Shown here: positions 7,948 to 15,007 of the stretch, piece after piece | How positions within the stretch are numbered: the stretch's first letter is position 1 | How the letters are laid out: the number at the start of each line of letters is the position of its first letter | From: Bryobacterales bacterium | Lineage (GTDB): Bacteria > Acidobacteriota > Terriglobia > Bryobacterales > Bryobacteraceae | Reading direction: 5' to 3' | Length of the DNA stretch: 64,000 nucleotides | Assembly (NCBI GenBank): GCA_003142185.1 | Contig: PLOR01000016.1 | Location: forward strand, 1-64,000 | Made by a program: the position numbers and the translations under genes | Notes under the pieces: generated by a model | What the model saw: only the letters and a program-made list of their open reading frames with translations | What the model was told of the DNA's origin: nothing | Database searches by the model: none

Positions 7948-9717
7948 CTATCTCCGGCTCGCGATCCAGGCGTCTATCTTGACTTCCAGCATGTCGAGCG
8001 GCAGCGGACCCTGGTCGAGCACCGCGTCATGAAAGGCGCGCAGATCGAACTTAGCTCCTAACTCCCGCTGCGCGCGTTCGCGGAGCGCGAGAATCTTCAT
8101 CTGTCCCATTTTGTAGGAAAGCGCCTGCGCCGGCCATGCAATGTAGCGATCCACTTCGGTCTCGATGTTCTGATCGTCCATCGCCGTGTGTTGATGAAAG
8201 AAGTCGATCATCTGCTGGCGCGTCCAGTGCTTTGCGTGGACGCCGGTGTCCACCACCCAGCGCACGGAACGCCACATCTCATTCTGCAAACGCCCGTATT
8301 CGCTGTACGGATCTTGATAGAACCCCGCTTCTTTTCCCAGGCGCTCGGCGTAAAACGCCCACCCTTCGGTATATGCATTCAGATCCAGGTCATACCTGCG
8401 GAACGGCGCCAGGCCGGTGAGTTCCTGCGCAATCGAAAACTGCAAGTGATGTCCGGGGACTCCTTCGTGATAAGCGATGGCTTCCACGTTGAGCAGCAGC
8501 CGCTTCTCCGGCGCATACTCGTTGACGTTGATCCTTCCGGGGCGCGAGCCATCTCCGGCGCCCGGCGAATAATCGGCGGGAACGTTGTCGGCGCTCAGGA
8601 ACGCCTCCATCGACACCACCGCCAGCTTGGTCTTTGGCAGCCGTCCGAATAGCTCAGGCAGCTTCCCGTACATCTGGTCGCGATACTGCGTGTACAGGTC
8701 CAGCAGTTGCTGGCCGCTCCTGGCGTGCAGTTTCGGGTCCTGCCGTATGTGATCGTTGAACGATTTCAGGTCGCTGAATCCCTGCGCCTTGGCGATGACC
8801 AGCATCTCGGTTTCGATCTCCGCCACGCTCCGCAGGCCAAGCTGATGAATCTGTTCGGCGGTGAAATCGCTGGTGGTCTCGTGACGCACGGCGAAGCGAT
8901 ACCGCGCCTCGCCATCGGGCAAGGCCCACACGCCGGGATCGATCCGCCCGTGCGGTGCGTAGTCTTCTCTCACGAACCTGGCGAATTTCGCGTACGCCGG
9001 CGCGACCGCGTCCCTGACTGCGCTTTCGATCCCTTCGCGCAGCGGTTTCCGCTCTGCCTCGGAGATCGAATCGGGAAACTTGCGCAGCGGCGCGGTAAAC
9101 GGACTCTTGTCGAGCGCGTAGCCGGCGATCTCCTGCGCCTGTCCGGACACCTTCTCGAGCAGATACCGCGGCGGTATGCGATGGTCGCGCAGACCGTCGC
9201 GCATATGTTCCATCGCCTGATCCAGTACGCGTGGAATCTGTCGAAGGCGGCCCGTGTAATCCCGGTAGTCTTTCGCGTTGCGGAAGGGCGTATCGAGGGC
9301 TAGCGTTGCGTAACCCAGGTGAATGCCGCCAAACTGCGTCGCCGGCATCTCCCAATCCTTGAATGGCGCGCTCTCGAGCGCTTCCCGCAAGCTGCGCAGC
9401 ATGAGTGCGCGGTTGAGCTTCTCCTGCTCCGGAAAGCCTGTGACATCGACCGCTTCGAAGCGCGCGAGCGACTGGCGAGCGTGTTCGAGATCCGCGGCAA
9501 TCGCCTGGCCGGAGAAATCGCTCAGCCGGTCGTTGTACCGGTCGTCCCCAACGTGGGTGGCCAGTTCCGGCTGAGTGCGCAGCGTGTATTCCCACTCATC
9601 GTTCAGCAGACGATTCAGTTCCGCCCGCCGGTCTTTCAGGGTCTGCCCGCCAGTCTGGGCGAAGAGCGGGACGAGTTGAGCCACGGCGAAACAGACAATC
9701 ATAAGCGATGCGCGCAC
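7948..9717 (-). CDS. DUF885 family secreted metallopeptidase-like protein
   Basis: The 589-residue protein has a signal peptide (residues 1-20, ending LVPLFAQ) and the DUF885 architecture throughout. The motif YHEGVPGHHLQ near residues 413-423 is the zinc-binding HExxxH-type signature of the family, and the C-terminal helix LSYKMGQMKILALRERA is also typical. DUF885 proteins are thought to be zinc peptidases, but substrates are mostly unknown. Translation starts at a GTG preceded by GGAGGAC. Upstream, reading leftward, the sequence has a TATAGAAT box about 30 bases before the start, a plausible promoter. Confidence 0.9.
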   Translation of the reverse strand: MRASLMIVCFAVAQLVPLFAQTGGQTLKDRRAELNRLLNDEWEYTLRTQPELATHVGDDRYNDRLSDFSGQAIAADLEHARQSLARFEAVDVTGFPEQEKLNRALMLRSLREALESAPFKDWEMPATQFGGIHLGYATLALDTPFRNAKDYRDYTGRLRQIPRVLDQAMEHMRDGLRDHRIPPRYLLEKVSGQAQEIAGYALDKSPFTAPLRKFPDSISEAERKPLREGIESAVRDAVAPAYAKFARFVREDYAPHGRIDPGVWALPDGEARYRFAVRHETTSDFTAEQIHQLGLRSVAEIETEMLVIAKAQGFSDLKSFNDHIRQDPKLHARSGQQLLDLYTQYRDQMYGKLPELFGRLPKTKLAVVSMEAFLSADNVPADYSPGAGDGSRPGRINVNEYAPEKRLLLNVEAIAYHEGVPGHHLQFSIAQELTGLAPFRRYDLDLNAYTEGWAFYAERLGKEAGFYQDPYSEYGRLQNEMWRSVRWVVDTGVHAKHWTRQQMIDFFHQHTAMDDQNIETEVDRYIAWPAQALSYKMGQMKILALRERAQRELGAKFDLRAFHDAVLDQGPLPLDMLEVKIDAWIASRR

Positions 9718-9868
9718 GATCGAGTCCTCCGCAACTTATTATTCTATACTTCAGCGCATAAATAACCACGGCGGTAGGACCGGCGAGGGCGCGCGACACA
9801 GGAATGGCCAAACTCTCCATTGCTAAAGAACCCCCGCGAATCTGAGCGTAGGGGTACGCAAGAAGGCT

Positions 9869-10014
9869 TTGTATCAGGGCACGGCTTGAGCCGTGCCGAA
9901 GGATCGCGAGAAAGGTCTGGGCTTCAGCCCCTGCGCCCGCAGGAAAGCTTCAGCGGCTAAAGCCTTTGGCTACCGATGTGTTGTGGCACGGCTGAAGCCG
10001 GTGCCCTGATACAA
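9869..10014. repeat. Dispersed repeat family B, copy 2 (complete)
   Basis: This 146-base element has inverted ends: TTGTATCAGGGCACGGC at 9869-9885 and its near complement GCCGGTGCCCTGATACAA ending at 10014. Inside are GGGCTTCAGCCC and GGCTAAAGCC hairpins. It matches copy 1 at the start of the window and occupies most of the 444-base gene-free gap between the DUF885 and MBL genes. Confidence 0.85.
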
Positions 10015-10051
10015 GGCCAGCCGCCGAGTTCCAACTTCCATGTCGCCACCC

Positions 10052-10127
10052 GGACCGGCGATCGGTTTTTGTCGCCGGTCTTCCGCTCTCGAGCGACAGG
10101 CCACAAAAACCGATGGCCTATCCTACC
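10052..10127. repeat. Dispersed double-hairpin repeat family C, copy 1
   Basis: Two consecutive hairpins: GACCGGCGA (10053-10061) pairs with TCGCCGGTC (10072-10080), and GACAGGCCA (10095-10103) pairs with TGGCCTATC apart from one mismatch. The element ends with CCTACC. The same layout with different stem sequences is found at 40702-40794. Confidence 0.8.
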
Positions 10128-10161
10128 TTGCGCAGCGCCGATGCGGAGCGACAATAGTGGC

Positions 10162-10953
10162 ATGCGCCTGTCCAATCGTTGCTACGCGGTTACCGGTCTT
10201 GGATACTCGGCGCCATGGTGCGTGAATGCGGGCTTTGCGGTTGGCGACAATCTGACGCTGGTGGTAGATACGGGCGGGAACGCGCTGGCGGCGCAAACTG
10301 TCCACGGATACGCGTCCGCCGCGAGGCCGGGAAACCATCTGCAAGTCGTCAACACGGAGAAGCATTTCGATCACATTGGCGGGAACGGCTTCTTTCGCGA
10401 GCGGGGGATCGACGTGTGGGGCCACGTTGGGACTGTGCGAACGGAGGAGGACTTTCAAGCCGAAATCGCGGAGTTCAACGATTCGATCCCCAACCAGGCT
10501 CGCCGGGAACGCGGTGAGGCGCGGGCGTTCTTTCATGGAACGCACCTGGTAAATCCGAACCGCCAGATTGATAGCGACACCCGATTCGACCTGGGCGGCT
10601 GCACGGTGGAAATCCTGCTTACGCCGGGGCACACGGCAACCAATCTTTCGGTTTGGGTGCCCGATGACGAAGTCTTATTCACTGGCGATTGCCTGATTAA
10701 CGAGTATCTTCCGAACCTGGACGCAGGAACGCCCGTCGATTGGCAGATATGGCTGGAATCACTCAAGCGAATCGAGTCGCTCAAGCCCACTATCGTCGTC
10801 GCCGGCCACGGCCCGGTTGCCCGGGGCAATGAGGTCCAGGTGATCGTGGATACGGTAAGGCGCGTGCTTCAGGAATCCATTGCACGCGGTTACTCACCAA
10901 CGGCCAATCGGGCATCGGATCCGCTTTCTCCGCCGAATTCCGGCGCTGCATAA
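10162..10953 (+). CDS. Metallo-beta-lactamase-fold hydrolase with altered first metal motif
   Basis: With the ATG at 10162 the protein has 263 residues, starting just downstream of repeat family C; an upstream extension would be read from repeats and is unlikely. The MBL fold is shown by VVNTEKHFDHIGGNGFF (residues 62-78), PGHTATNLSVW (155-165), FTGDCLIN with the bridging Asp, and VAGHGPVARG near 214. In the usual HxHxDH motif the first His is replaced by Glu66, leaving E-K-H-F-D-H. The substrate is unknown; fold assignment is firm and activity is uncertain. Confidence 0.85.
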   Translation: MRLSNRCYAVTGLGYSAPWCVNAGFAVGDNLTLVVDTGGNALAAQTVHGYASAARPGNHLQVVNTEKHFDHIGGNGFFRERGIDVWGHVGTVRTEEDFQAEIAEFNDSIPNQARRERGEARAFFHGTHLVNPNRQIDSDTRFDLGGCTVEILLTPGHTATNLSVWVPDDEVLFTGDCLINEYLPNLDAGTPVDWQIWLESLKRIESLKPTIVVAGHGPVARGNEVQVIVDTVRRVLQESIARGYSPTANRASDPLSPPNSGAA

Positions 10954-11062
10954 AGCAGCGCGGCATCCGCGACGAAAAATAGAATGAGATTCTTGGGACG
11001 CGCGTGGACTACCTTGCAGACGACCCAGCTCTCTGGGTGATCCCAGGAGAAGGAAGCGCAAG

Positions 11063-11944
11063 GTGGGTATTCTGCATGCCGGGTATCGGGCGGGTTTGTG
11101 CTCCGCCGTGCTGTTTCTCTTATCCGCCGCCGGCCTCAAGGCCGACTCCATCTGTTATGAGTTCAGTTCCACTTGGGGCGTATTCGGCACCGTCGACCTG
11201 ACCACCGGCGCGGTCTCCTCGCTTGCCTCCTACCGGTACTTCGAAGCAAGTCTGGGTGTGTATGACGGATCGTTATACACAGCCACTACCGCTGAGCTCT
11301 ACACGGTGAGCACGGCGACTGGATCGATTGCGCCAGTTGATAACGATTTTGGCGTACACTTAGCCGACCTGGGCTCCACTCTGAGCGGGCTCTATGGCGT
11401 GGGCTGGGGGACCGGCGATGGATCTAGCTCGTCTGACCTTGGAGTGTATTCCATAGACCCTTCCACGGGGCTAGCCGCATTGGTGGGGCTAACCGGGCTC
11501 GGCTACAACGCCGGCGATTATATTGGTCTCTCCACCAACTCGAGTACGCTTTATTTTGGCGACAACAACGACCTTTATACGATAGCCACCACAACCGGAG
11601 CTGTCACGCTGGTTGGATCGTTTGGCGCCGGCGCTCTCCCCTACGAAATGGGAGCGATGACCACCATAAATGGCGTCCTGTACGGAGCGGATGTCAACAA
11701 CGGCATGATCGATACGATCAACACCAGCAATGGAACCGCCGCGCCGGGCGCCGCGAGTAAGGAGATCTTCGGGCTTGCACCCGACCCGCTGCCAAGCGGT
11801 GGATTGGCGGCACCGGAGCCGGGGTCCTGGAGCTTGCTGGCGGCCGCCCTCGGTGTACTGATGGTGGCAAAGAGGAAGATGAAGAATCGCCGGACTTCCT
11901 CCGCGCCGCCCGCCGGTAGCCCACCCACGGTTCGGTCAAAATGA
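11063..11944 (+). CDS. Secreted PEP-CTERM protein with beta-propeller-like repeats
   Basis: The 293-residue protein begins at a GTG (AGGAGAAGGAA lies upstream), has a signal peptide (about 8-27, LCSAVLFLLSAAGLKA) and a body with repeated short strands such as LYTVSTATGSI, LGVYSIDPSTG and LYTIATTTGAV that suggest a six- or seven-bladed propeller. The C-terminal tail has the canonical motif APEPGSW, a hydrophobic helix and basic KRKMKNRR at about residues 251-277, then an unusual further 16 residues. It should be processed by the exosortase at 48782. Confidence 0.85.
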   Translation: MGILHAGYRAGLCSAVLFLLSAAGLKADSICYEFSSTWGVFGTVDLTTGAVSSLASYRYFEASLGVYDGSLYTATTAELYTVSTATGSIAPVDNDFGVHLADLGSTLSGLYGVGWGTGDGSSSSDLGVYSIDPSTGLAALVGLTGLGYNAGDYIGLSTNSSTLYFGDNNDLYTIATTTGAVTLVGSFGAGALPYEMGAMTTINGVLYGADVNNGMIDTINTSNGTAAPGAASKEIFGLAPDPLPSGGLAAPEPGSWSLLAAALGVLMVAKRKMKNRRTSSAPPAGSPPTVRSK

Positions 11945-11991
11945 TCTTCGGCTTGGCGCCTCAATCGGGAGCTGAACCCGAAAGAGTAAGC

Positions 11992-12429
11992 CTACCGGGC
12001 TACCAGCGGATTACGAACCGCAATCCCCGGCAAGCGGCCGAAGTCGCGATCCGCCGACCACAGCTCCCGCACCCCATGTTCCAGGCAAATCGCGGCCACA
12101 CGCGCGTCGTGAATCGCGCCGCCCGAAACGCGTCCGGCCATGGCCAGCCCCTTGAGCTCTTTCCAGTGCCCCTTCAATTCGCCGATCGTACGCAGCGAAG
12201 GAGAGCCCAGCCAGATCTCCACCTGATCGAGCGCCTTGGCCAGTGGCGTGGGCGGACGGTAGATGCGCGAGTGCGTCACCACGGCCAGAAACTCATGGAG
12301 GCAAGGCCACGGGATTGCCCACGGTGCGGACCCTTCCGCCAGCGACTGGATCAGGCGATAGGCCTTCTCATGCCACTCGGAGTCGCGACGGTGCGCGTAC
12401 ACCAGGATATTGGTATCGACCGCGATCAT
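11992..12429 (-). CDS. vapC: VapC-type PIN-domain ribonuclease toxin
   Basis: The 145-residue PIN domain starts MIAVDTNILVYAHR with the first catalytic Asp at residue 5. Other acidic active-site positions are the Glu in LHEFLAVV, the Asp in IHDARVAA and the Asp in WSADRDFGRL. VapC toxins cleave tRNA or rRNA when released from their antitoxin. The ATG overlaps the vapB stop by the four bases ATGA, so the pair is translationally coupled. A longer upstream frame is only the vapB gene read in another frame. Confidence 0.92.
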   Translation of the reverse strand: MIAVDTNILVYAHRRDSEWHEKAYRLIQSLAEGSAPWAIPWPCLHEFLAVVTHSRIYRPPTPLAKALDQVEIWLGSPSLRTIGELKGHWKELKGLAMAGRVSGGAIHDARVAAICLEHGVRELWSADRDFGRLPGIAVRNPLVAR

Positions 12430-12662
12430 TCGCCGCGGCCTTCGTAGATCCGGCCGCGAACCGCCGGCCAGGAGAGCGGATCCCGCAAACCCTTGCCGCC
12501 GACCGATCCGTTGCGCAAGCGGAATTTCCGCGGTCCGCGCTCCTGGCTGATGGCGGCTCGCAATCCCTCTTCCACCAATTGCCGCAGCGGCACCCCCCGC
12601 GATGCGGCGAAGCCCTTGGCCTCCTCGAACAGCGAATCCGCAATCTCGACAGTGGTCTTCAT
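12426..12662 (-). CDS. vapB: VapB-type antitoxin
   Basis: This 78-residue protein starts MKTTVEIADSLFEEAKGFAA, a ribbon-helix-helix DNA-binding start common in VapB antitoxins partnered with PIN toxins. The C-terminal half (FRLRNGSVGGKGL, then GRIYEGRGE) would wrap the toxin. A perfect inverted repeat just upstream is a likely autoregulatory operator. Confidence 0.85.
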   Translation of the reverse strand: MKTTVEIADSLFEEAKGFAASRGVPLRQLVEEGLRAAISQERGPRKFRLRNGSVGGKGLRDPLSWPAVRGRIYEGRGE

Positions 12663-12667
12663 TTGAC

Positions 12668-12695
12668 CCCATATTACCATCCTGGCTAATATGGG
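12668..12695. promoter_or_regulatory. Probable operator upstream of vapBC
   Basis: CCCATATTA (12668-12676) and TAATATGGG (12687-12695) are perfect 9-base inverted arms separated by ten bases, starting six bases before the vapB ATG. On the minus strand TAATAT in one arm could also serve as a -10 element. Placement and symmetry fit autorepression by the RHH antitoxin; this is inference. Confidence 0.55.
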
Positions 12696-12755
12696 TGTAT
12701 GGGAGAAAGTGGAAGCGCGTAGCCTGTCACCAGTTGTTAAGTTTTTATGACTCGG

Positions 12756-13220
12756 CTATCTCTTCTTCGGAAGCGGAAGAATCCAGACTTGAGCAGAGGC
12801 GAACTTCGTTGAATCGGCAACGCTGGTTGCCGTCACAGTTACCTTCTGCCGCGATGCGATCGATGCCGGCGCGGTGTAGAGGCCGCTTTGGTCGATCCCG
12901 CCTACTCGCGGGCTAATTGACCAGGTGACGGATTCATCGAGTTCCGGCCTCAGGGCCAAGGTGACCGCAAATGGCACCGACTGCGATACATACAGAGAAC
13001 TGCTCGCGGGTAGAACCACGATTGGCACTGGCACAGTAACGGAAACTCTGGCCGAGGTACTGGCTCCGGAAGGAGTAGTGTACGTGATCGTGAGGTTCGC
13101 ATCACCTGGAGCGATGGCAGTTACCATACCCCGTGAGTCCACTGTGGCTACAGCTGGCCGATCAGACCTGTACGTCGTATAGGTGGAGTTTTCGAGGCCA
13201 GTTTGTGAGCCGACGTGGCC
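12756..13220 (-). pseudogene. 3' remnant of a secreted protein with bacterial Ig-like (Big_2) domains
   Basis: An open frame of 155 codons runs from just after an in-frame stop (CTA on the plus strand, 13221-13223) to a stop at 12756. It reads as the end of a Big_2 domain (RPAVATVDSRGMVTAIAPGD, then LTITYTT) followed by a further Ig-like segment (VTWSISPRVGGIDQSGLYTA, KVTVTATSVADS). There is no convincing start or signal peptide, and the frame begins in the middle of a domain, so it looks like the tail of a larger surface protein whose front has been lost. A GTG at 13142 could start a 128-residue product, but it lies inside the domain. Confidence 0.6.
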
Positions 13221-13749
13221 CTACTCCTGCGACACGACCTCACTCGATAACGGCAACCCGCTGGCGGTGACCACGATCAATATGCCCACGGGCAATTTCG
13301 TGGACGAGGCCCTCGTGATCGCGGGCTTCACCGTTGACGTGAACGGCAACGAATCGCCCGACGGCGATGCGCCGATCCGCGAGGACTGGGTGTTCGGCGC
13401 GGAAGGACTCTCTAAAGTCGCCGGCCTTGTCTTCCAGATGCAGGGCACGCTTGGTGTGGAATCCAACGCCGCGCAGCCTCTCTATTTGAACCGCCCCGTC
13501 ACTGTCGGCGATGTGAAGGCTTACGTCCAGGCCGCGCCCACCGGCGCGGCGATCACGTTCACGATTTACGTCGGAGGCGCGGCCTGGCTGACATTGACCA
13601 TTCCTGCCGGCCAGACGGCAGTGGTTGCCACTCCGTCGCAGATCGGCGCTCTTATCGAGATCCCGGCGGACACGGCAGTCTCTATCGGCATTACGGCGGT
13701 CGGGACAACGTTCCCCGGTTCGAACCTCTCGGTCTTCATCTACTCGTGA
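13183..13749 (+). pseudogene. Probable 3' remnant of a large extracellular or fibre-like protein
   Basis: The frame opens directly after an in-frame TAG and encodes 188 residues with no signal peptide. The C-terminal part (DVKAYVQAAPTGAAITFTIY, GGAAWLTLTIPAGQT, GALIEIPADTAVSIGITAVG) is a beta-rich domain like those found at the ends of phage tail-like or long adhesin-like proteins; that likeness is from memory. It overlaps the opposing Ig-like remnant by 38 bases, which is best explained by a junction of two broken genes. It may still be expressed from the GTG at 13183. Confidence 0.45.
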
Positions 13750-13784
13750 TTCCGGACTCCCAGCCGTGATTTCCCGCCGAACAC

Positions 13785-14297
13785 CTATTTCAGAAGGCGA
13801 AGGTCTCTTCCGTCACAACTCCGCACGACCACCTGCACGAGTTGGCCGTCCTTGAATTGAAACCTTACATCGGGGCGTTTAGCATCGAACCACTCACGCA
13901 CATTAGTGACGCTCTCAGAGCAGTAATGGATTCCCAGCCAGTGGTGCGGGCCCAGAGAATGCGTCTTTCGCTCGACTATTCTTCCTTGTGAGTCCCTAAT
14001 CCAGAATGCGTTTTCGGACCCACGATTCGACAACCCGACAATATATCGCCCATCGTCGGATGCGGCGACGTAGTCGGCAAAATCACTCACGGTGAAGAGC
14101 GTTTCTGTGCCTCGGCTGCAACTCAAAATCATGTTCCGACATTGACGCACTTCCTGACGACAGGCTATTTGACCTGCGCGAAGAACTTGCGGGTCTCCGT
14201 ATCCACATCCCCAAAAGACTCGATCGGCAAGAGCTGACATTGGTGATAAGGCTATGCAGCAAACTGCAAACGTACGTTTGTAGCGGTTGAATGCCAT
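13785..14297 (-). CDS. Small secreted Cys-rich hypothetical protein
   Basis: With the ATG at 14297 the product has 170 residues and begins MAFNRYKRTFAVCCIALSPM, a signal peptide ending near ALA. The mature part has several Cys (WGCGYGD, CRQEVRQCRNMILSCS, HYCSES, RSCDGRD) that could form disulphides. I do not recognise the family. Base composition and codon use are visibly less GC-rich than the neighbours, and it sits among gene remnants and repeats, so recent acquisition is likely. An upstream ATG at 14348 would add 17 residues but disrupts the signal peptide position. Confidence 0.6.
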   Translation of the reverse strand: MAFNRYKRTFAVCCIALSPMSALADRVFWGCGYGDPQVLRAGQIACRQEVRQCRNMILSCSRGTETLFTVSDFADYVAASDDGRYIVGLSNRGSENAFWIRDSQGRIVERKTHSLGPHHWLGIHYCSESVTNVREWFDAKRPDVRFQFKDGQLVQVVVRSCDGRDLRLLK

Positions 14298-14426
14298 TTG
14301 CAAATCAGCCTCCGAATCAGAGTTAAACCCTCCCTTATGATAGGCCACATCGGTTCGCCATCAAAGCTGAACCGCCACCAGTTCAACGCCGTGTGGAGCG
14401 TCGTGCCGACCGGCTGATGTACTTAT

Positions 14427-14650
14427 GGGGGGAGAATCCGGGGACGACGGGAGAATCCGGGGACGGGAGAATCCGGGGACGGGAGAATCCGGGGACGGAC
14501 GGGACGTATTCGCCACTGGCCGCGCCGGCTCTCACTCTGCGACTCCGTGGGGCTTGAGTAACTCCACGCCGCGCGGGGGGAGAATCCGGGGACGTATGAG
14601 ACGTATTCGCCACTGAGAATCCGGGACGGACGGAACGCATTCGCCACTGG
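14427..14650. repeat. Tandem array of GAGAATCCGGGGACG units with a duplicated gene end
   Basis: At least five copies of GAGAATCCGGGGACG occur (starting near 14431, 14450, 14466, 14482 and 14580) plus a decayed copy near 14614. Two units are followed by ACGTATTCGCCACTG. The segment 14511-14574 is an imperfect copy of 14641-14704, which contains the 3' end of the TPR gene. The unit resembles REP sequences (GTCCCCGGATTC on the other strand). This fills most of the 365-base gap. Confidence 0.8.
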
Positions 14651-14662
14651 CCGAGATGGATC

Positions 14663-15007
14663 TCACTCCGCCACCCCGTGCCGCCTGAGCAACTCCACGC
14701 CGCGCGGACTGCCGTGCTGCTCGGCCAGGCGCGCGTGGCGCCAGGCGGCGGGGTAGTCGGCTCTAACGGCGTATAGCTCGGTGAGCGCGGTGTGGGCATC
14801 CGCGAACGCGGCGTCCAGGCGCACGGCTTCTAACAACAAACCCAATGATTGCTCGGTACGGTTTTCCATGCGGTAGAACTGCGCCAGGTGATAGTAGGGC
14901 CGCGGATTGCCAGGCTCGCGCTCGATCCACTTACGGAGCCCGTCTATCTGCCGCACTGTCTCGTGACTCAGTGCGAACTCGACTACCTCTTTCCGCCAGA
15001 AGCTCAT
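14663..15007 (-). CDS. Small TPR protein
   Basis: This 114-residue protein starts at an ATG overlapping the glycerate kinase stop (ATGA) and is the last gene of a four-gene coupled operon. It contains two to three TPR-like helix pairs: NPRPYYHLAQFYRMENRTEQ, AFADAHTALTELYAVRADY and AAWRHARLAEQHGS. TPRs mediate protein contacts; the partner is unknown. The longer reading frame through 15763 is only the opposite reading of the glycerate kinase gene. Confidence 0.75.
   Translation of the reverse strand: MSFWRKEVVEFALSHETVRQIDGLRKWIEREPGNPRPYYHLAQFYRMENRTEQSLGLLLEAVRLDAAFADAHTALTELYAVRADYPAAWRHARLAEQHGSPRGVELLRRHGVAE

Noticed and set aside
9976-10161. 62-residue extension of the MBL-fold protein
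   Set aside because: It would be read from repeat families B and C; the ATG at 10162 starts right where the fold begins.
14427-14600. Possible CRISPR array
   Set aside because: The units are directly stacked with little or no spacer of constant length and no cas genes are near; it is a REP-like tandem array.
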